This document shows positions 59,540 to 64,000 of a stretch of 64,000 nucleotides of DNA, in pieces. A program made the position numbers and the translations under genes. Source of the DNA: Doryteuthis pealeii (taxonomy: Eukaryota; Mollusca; Cephalopoda; Myopsida; Loliginidae); the NCBI GenBank assembly GCA_023376005.1, contig CM042139.1, forward strand, positions 138,457,174-138,521,173, in the 5' to 3' direction. Numbering within the stretch: the first letter of the stretch is position 1; the number at the start of each line of letters is the position of its first letter. The notes beneath the pieces were generated by a model, which did not search any database, was not told the DNA's origin, and saw only the letters and a program-made list of their open reading frames with translations.

Positions 59540-60680
59540 AAAATGTTTGTTGGTGAATTAATATTACCTAAAATAATTTTGAATGTTTTTCTTAATGAAA
59601 AATTGCTGACATTCCGCAATAAATTGCAAATACATTTTAGACTTCTGATTTCATTATTTTTTACCATATTTTAATGAACTCATTTGTCAATCTTACTCAC
59701 CTAGATGGAAAGAGTTGTCTTTTGATAACCCAAGAAAATGTTCCAAATCTTTTCTTTTTTTACCATTAAAAACAGTAAAACAAAAAAAGCAACAGAAGAA
59801 AGAAAAGAATTGGCAAATATTTTGATCAGATCTGTGACTTTGTGATCTGTAATTGTTAACAAGATAGTATAGCAGATGAATACTAGTGAATTTGATTACT
59901 TCATACATTGACCATGTTCCATAAATAAGTTAAAGAGAGTGAATAATAGTTAATAAGACGAGTGCATCATGCCTAAATATGGCAGGGTTTCATCGTACGT
60001 AGGGGAATCCATATTTAGTTAATAAGGTTTACAGTTCCATTTGAGTTGAAATATTTGCCAATGACTGTTGAATAATGGTAGCATGTATTGATTTACAAAT
60101 CCTCTCTGCACTTGGAGGATGTGACACAATGTCGACGCTAGCAGTGAGGGATCAACACAGATTTTTAGAATACTTGAAGAGAAAATTATTGGGTTTCCTG
60201 ATTATTAAAAAAATAAATATTCTAAATAAAATATCGAAACTTAGGTTCACATGTCACCTTTGTTAAACAATTTGTAACTTAGCGCAAGATTAAATCACAT
60301 GACCAGTATTTTTCCATGTGACTCTGATTATCTGTCCATTCGGAGTGCACTATAAATGTACTTGTCTGCAGATTGTGTTTCGACAAGCTCACCTGACGAT
60401 CGCACCGGGGGGTGTGTGGAAATAACTAACAGCTTTGTTCGTAGGAAAGATGTATGGAAGTGTACAGAGGGAGATTACCAAGGCTTTGCTGTCCTTAAAA
60501 GTATTTTTTTACTATCAAAACTACCATCATCGGGACGTATCGGTAACAGGGATTCCTTTAACCCTGTCTTGCTAACCATCTCTATCAAAATCGCTCTTGT
60601 TCGATCCTCTAGACACCATTCAATATTCACACAGAGCTGATTAATGAAAGTATTTTTTAAAGTTGTCCAACACTGGTGTG
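59540..60680. other. Unassigned stretch
   Basis: Contains the frame 60,075-60,266 with LQILSALGGCDTMSTLAV, which faintly resembles the GCDT-S motif of some uncharacterised invertebrate repeat proteins. Too short to assign. The frame at 60,356-60,640 is unrecognised. Confidence 0.3.
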
Positions 60681-60689
60681 CCCATGCGT

Positions 60690-60960
60690 AGAAGTCCTTA
60701 TGAGAACGTTGCTAATGAGTTTGTCTTTAATTCTCCAGTATGTCACTTGAGACTTTTGTGTGATTTGTGTGAGGGGAAGGGAGTGGTCGTATAGCTGCTG
60801 TTTTGTTGGATACTGCTTCCAAGATATGTTCTAAACCGCACATATCATCCTTTTGAGGTTCCCGTCAGGCTTTATTATCCAAGCATTTCATTAGAGTCCA
60901 TGTGGTGATGACATACAGTAATAATGGCACACCTACACATTGGACAGATTTTATTTCACC
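60690..60960 (-). pseudogene. LINE reverse transcriptase C-terminal scrap
   Basis: Minus-strand pieces resemble the post-RT segment (ITTWTLMKCLDNKA and, frameshifted, a match to the LNKSWKQ-type region). Same LINE family as 24.2 kb, heavily decayed. Confidence 0.45.
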
Positions 60961-61064
60961 AGGGGGACCAGATTTCCATAGGTTCCTTAACCGGTTGATA
61001 GGTTTCAATAGTTTGCCTCTGCCTATTTTTATATCACTTTCCTTAAATGAGAAATAAAAGATTT

Positions 61065-61305
61065 GGTTTGTTATCTTTGTTTAATGGCATGTCAATCTTC
61101 GTGGGTAATTCAATCCCAAAATCATATTTGTAGATGAAGAGTAGTGATACTATTTAACCTACAGCGGAAGAGATGATGGGTTTCATATCTATCCAAATGC
61201 TATTACACCGAAAGTGGCAGTAATAGTGCGACTGGAATTCGAACTGGCTTACTACGATGTTGCAATCCAGGACGTTAGCCACTACGACAAGAGGACTCCC
61301 CACCG
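61065..61305 (-). mobile_element. tRNA-derived SINE B
   Basis: Minus strand: gtcgtagtggctaacgtcct (A-box region), gtaagccagttcgaattcc (B box), tttcggtgtaatagca, tggcattgaa-like and a tail catgccattaaacaaag. Confidence 0.75.
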
Positions 61306-61859
61306 AGAACTAAACGATCGAATTCCTGAACTGAACGTGATATGCTACTAAAGTATAATAGTATGCATGACAAACATTTTTGCTTCGGCGTGAAACAATA
61401 ATTTAGGTAATTGTCAGGTGATATTTCTTAAGAATGCATTCTGATATCTTTCTATATTTCATTTTAAGAAAAGGTGTTAGCTGATACACACACACAAAAA
61501 AAAGAACTTGAGATGTGTAAATATTTATTTAGCTGTGTCTGGGATATGTTTCGAGTCGTGTGAATTCCCGTGGGTATCCAAAAAGATCCATATTATCAGA
61601 TAAGTCTACAAAAAGTACTTGTTACTTCAGTTATCTTAACATAGTAGTCAACGACCCGTGAATAGGATATGTTTCCGTTCTACCAGTCTCCTCTGGGGAC
61701 ATTAATGTTCCTGTACAGGAAGTAGTGAAAATATTCTCTGTCGCCTTGCGTTATATTCAGAAGGTAGAGGATTACAACAATGACACTAAGTGCGAAAAGA
61801 AACCCCACATAATCACCATGCAACTGAAATATAAATTACTTTTTCTTTACGTTAGGGTA

Positions 61860-62190
61860 TTTGGAGAAATCTAATAAAACGTTTAGAGAAAAAGCTATAC
61901 GGGAATTACAAAAAGATACTGCGTGTTTTCTTGAACAAATCTTGGAAGTATCACTACTCAAAAAAGCAGATGTACGGCCACATGTCTCCGATCACACAAA
62001 CCAGACATGCGAGACACTACTAATAAAGCAAGAACCAACTCATAAATGACCTTCTCTTGTGGACACTTAGACATGGACACAACAGGGTGGTCTGACTAGG
62101 AAAACCCTACGTCAATCAGTTTTGTGCGAGTTCTGGATACTGTAAAGAACACGTACCAGGGTTAATGATCTATAGGGACGGGTTACAAGC
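61860..62190 (+). pseudogene. LINE reverse transcriptase C-terminal fragment 1
   Basis: The third plus frame gives KILRVFLNKSWKYHYSKKQM, YGHMSPITQTRHARHY, then after stops INDLLLWTLRHGHNRVV and YVNQFCASSGYCKEHVPGL: the post-RT thumb-like segment in order. Two or more stops. Confidence 0.65.
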
Positions 62191-62229
62191 GAGAATCATG
62201 AGTGTCTGTTCTGTCAGCGCGACTTGATG

Positions 62230-63000
62230 ATGATAATGATGATGGTAAAATACCCATCTTTCTCTGGCGTACGGTTTCTCAAGTGTTACAAGTACGCACA
62301 GATGATGCGGGTGCATATTGCACAGCAAGATGGATTGGCCTCTATGTGAACTTAGATGAAATAGAGTTCATGGGTTTTAAATAAGATAGATACATTTCTA
62401 CATTAAGCGGTAACACTGTGAAATAAGTAGACCCGTCCATATACCTACGTAGAACAGCAATGCAAATATACTTTTAGGAAAGACAGTGACTGCTATTAAC
62501 AGGTTATCGATCATAAAAAAATGAATTTCTTCAAAGTCGTAGCATTATTAGTACTACTTTATGGCTGCACTAATTAGTCTCAAACAATTGGAGAATAGGC
62601 TAAATGGGAATTAAGCAAGGATGCTGTTATCCTGGGAGTAGGACTCCATACATCAACAGCTGTTATCCTGGTAATAACACTCCATGCATCAATAACTATA
62701 CGGCCAATTACATACTATCGCACAATCCATACAAAAAATATGAACAATCCATACAAAAAAAGATGAACAATCCATACAAAAAAGATGAACAATACATGCT
62801 GGGCATTGTTGGAGAAATCAGGAAGAACCCATTAGTGACGTTCTACTGTGGACTCTTCCACATAGACACAGCAGTGTTAGTCAATTAGCAAATACCTACA
62901 TTCATCAACTCTGTGCGGGCACTGGGTGCCCTTTTGAGGACGTATCAAGAGCGATCACTTATAGAGACGGATGATGAGGAAGAGAGAGACTTAAAACAAA
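62230..63000 (+). pseudogene. LINE reverse transcriptase C-terminal fragment 2
   Basis: Starts earlier in the protein than fragment 1: RWIGLYVNLDEIEFMGF, then YISTLSGNTVK, and near 62,820-62,985 ISDVLLWTLPHRHSSVSQL-like and HQLCAGTGCPFEDVSRAI. The middle is disrupted by short tandem repeats (62,618-62,793). Same family and strand as fragment 1, so a second insertion or a duplicated piece. Confidence 0.6.
62618..62793 (+). repeat. Short tandem repeats inside the LINE fragment
   Basis: Two ~40-bp copies around gctgttatcctgg...actccat, then three ~22-bp copies of caatccatacaaaaaagatg with small differences. Confidence 0.75.
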
Positions 63001-63004
63001 TATT

Positions 63005-63528
63005 GATGATATATTATCATAAGACAGGAATTTACGTGAAACCATACAACTGTATGCAAATTATTTGTATTACATAAGAATACTTGAAAAAACTCTTAAG
63101 AAACAGCGACATAACGCTGTAAATATAACCGTACAATTAACGCGATTCTCTAACCTATAGGTATAAAATAATCGTCGATGGGTTCACATGCCCTTTAAAA
63201 TAAATTAATCAATAAATTTGATACTTAATTCCTGAAGATTGTTGTTCTTTTGGGATTCAGAAAAAATCATCTGTTTCTTTAATCTTTTAAATTTTGTATT
63301 TTAATTATTTTCAATAATGATGTGATATTGCTGACTAATAAATCTTGTTCATATAAACTGACTTTACAGAAATATGCCCCCAGAAAAGAAAAAAAAGCAC
63401 AAACATAATTTAAACCACCGCAAGGAAAATTAAGTACCACATACGCAAAAAATGTAAATATTAATGTCCAATGAACGTGATTCCCAAACCTATAGACATG
63501 GCGTGAAAATAAATCAGTTAATCAAAAA
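63005..63528. other. Unassigned stretch
   Basis: AT-rich; nothing recognised. Confidence 0.4.
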
Positions 63529-63529
63529 G

Positions 63530-63755
63530 TTCGTGGCGTAGTGACTAATGTACTGAACTGCGACATCGTAGTAAGCGAGGTCGAGTTCCGGTCGCGCTAT
63601 TGCAATCACTTTCGGACTAATACCCTTGGGAAAGGTTTGTTCCATCAACCATGAGTGAAATATTACCCCATGTTGTTCTTCTACAAGGATGGCTTTGGCA
63701 TTAAATAAACCTCGAAGATTGACATGCCATTAAACAAAGAAACTAAAGAGGTTGT
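63530..63755 (+). mobile_element. tRNA-derived SINE B, complete copy
   Basis: gtggcgtagtgactaatgta (A box), gtaagcgaggtcgagttcc (B box), cactttcggactaatacc, gatggctttggcattaaata, gacatgccattaaacaaag. The clearest full-length member. Confidence 0.85.
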
Positions 63756-64000
63756 TTTAATTAATTTGCACTAGGGTGTTCGTCTAAAGAAAAATTTAAA
63801 CAAGTTTATTTAATGAATTACCATAGATACTATGTACGCATTAAAAAATATCAATGAAGTAAGCGATTGAACTATATACCAGTTATAATTCTGAACATTT
63901 CTCCTGACTAATCAGAGCATGCCACGCACAAAGATCAATGTCTTGTTACGAGGGTATCGTGAATTAGTCATTTTATTTACAACGGATTTGTAACAAAACA

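Noticed and set aside
60075..60266. Frame with LQILSALGGCDTMSTLAV.
   Set aside because: Resembles a motif in uncharacterised repeat proteins but is only ~60 residues with no second motif; kept only as a note in the unassigned stretch.
60385..60430. A hammerhead-like string (ctgacga ... ggaaat) near 60.39 kb.
   Set aside because: Stem II pairs imperfectly, the spacing to GAAA is off, and no stem I or stem III can be formed.

Overview
This is AT-rich metazoan nuclear DNA with almost no host coding sequence. It is a patchwork of microsatellites, mainly (AT)n, (AC)n and (CT)n, with tRNA-derived SINEs, MITE-like inverted-repeat elements, mariner and LINE remnants, an LTR and a Penelope-like (GIY-YIG) retroelement. 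The repeat composition suggests a lophotrochozoan, probably a cephalopod mollusc. That is a judgement from memory of such genomes and was not tested by any search. No rRNA, canonical tRNA, CRISPR array or bacterial-type operon was seen.

Layout. (1) Positions 11-32,619 form one giant inverted repeat. The left arm (11-16,235) and right arm (16,468-32,619) are reverse complements joined by a unique spacer of about 232 bp, and every element of the left arm reappears in the right arm in opposite orientation. Mismatches are mostly 1-base indels and become dense in the outer left 3-4 kb. This looks more like a long-read fold-back join than an old duplication, but a real palindrome is not excluded. 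(2) Positions 33-35 kb are a block of microsatellites with a small MITE. (3) Positions 35.1-39.7 kb hold a Penelope-like element: a 5' region, an open reverse transcriptase/GIY-YIG frame (35,708-37,237) and a very AT-rich 3' region containing a well-formed hammerhead ribozyme. (4) Positions 40-57 kb hold scattered repeats: a ribozyme SINE, three copies of an unclassified repeat, an LTR, a second ribozyme dimer, a SINE and one weak candidate host exon. (5) Positions 57-64 kb hold mariner, ribozyme-SINE, SINE and LINE fragments.

The most interesting content is a set of self-cleaving RNA candidates. Hammerhead ribozyme motifs occur in three settings: (a) a fold-back element made of two opposed tRNA-like/ribozyme units (9.8-10.3 kb and its mirror, with relatives at 41.1 and 58.4 kb); (b) head-to-tail dimers of a ~404-bp unit with a tRNA-like Pol III promoter and a hammerhead (10.5-11.0 kb and its mirror, and a diverged dimer with the same period at 50.6-51.2 kb), which resembles retrozyme organisation; and (c) the Penelope-like element. 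In (a) and (c) the core can be intact. In the dimers every hammerhead carries a different core or stem defect, so these look like decayed copies of a formerly active system.
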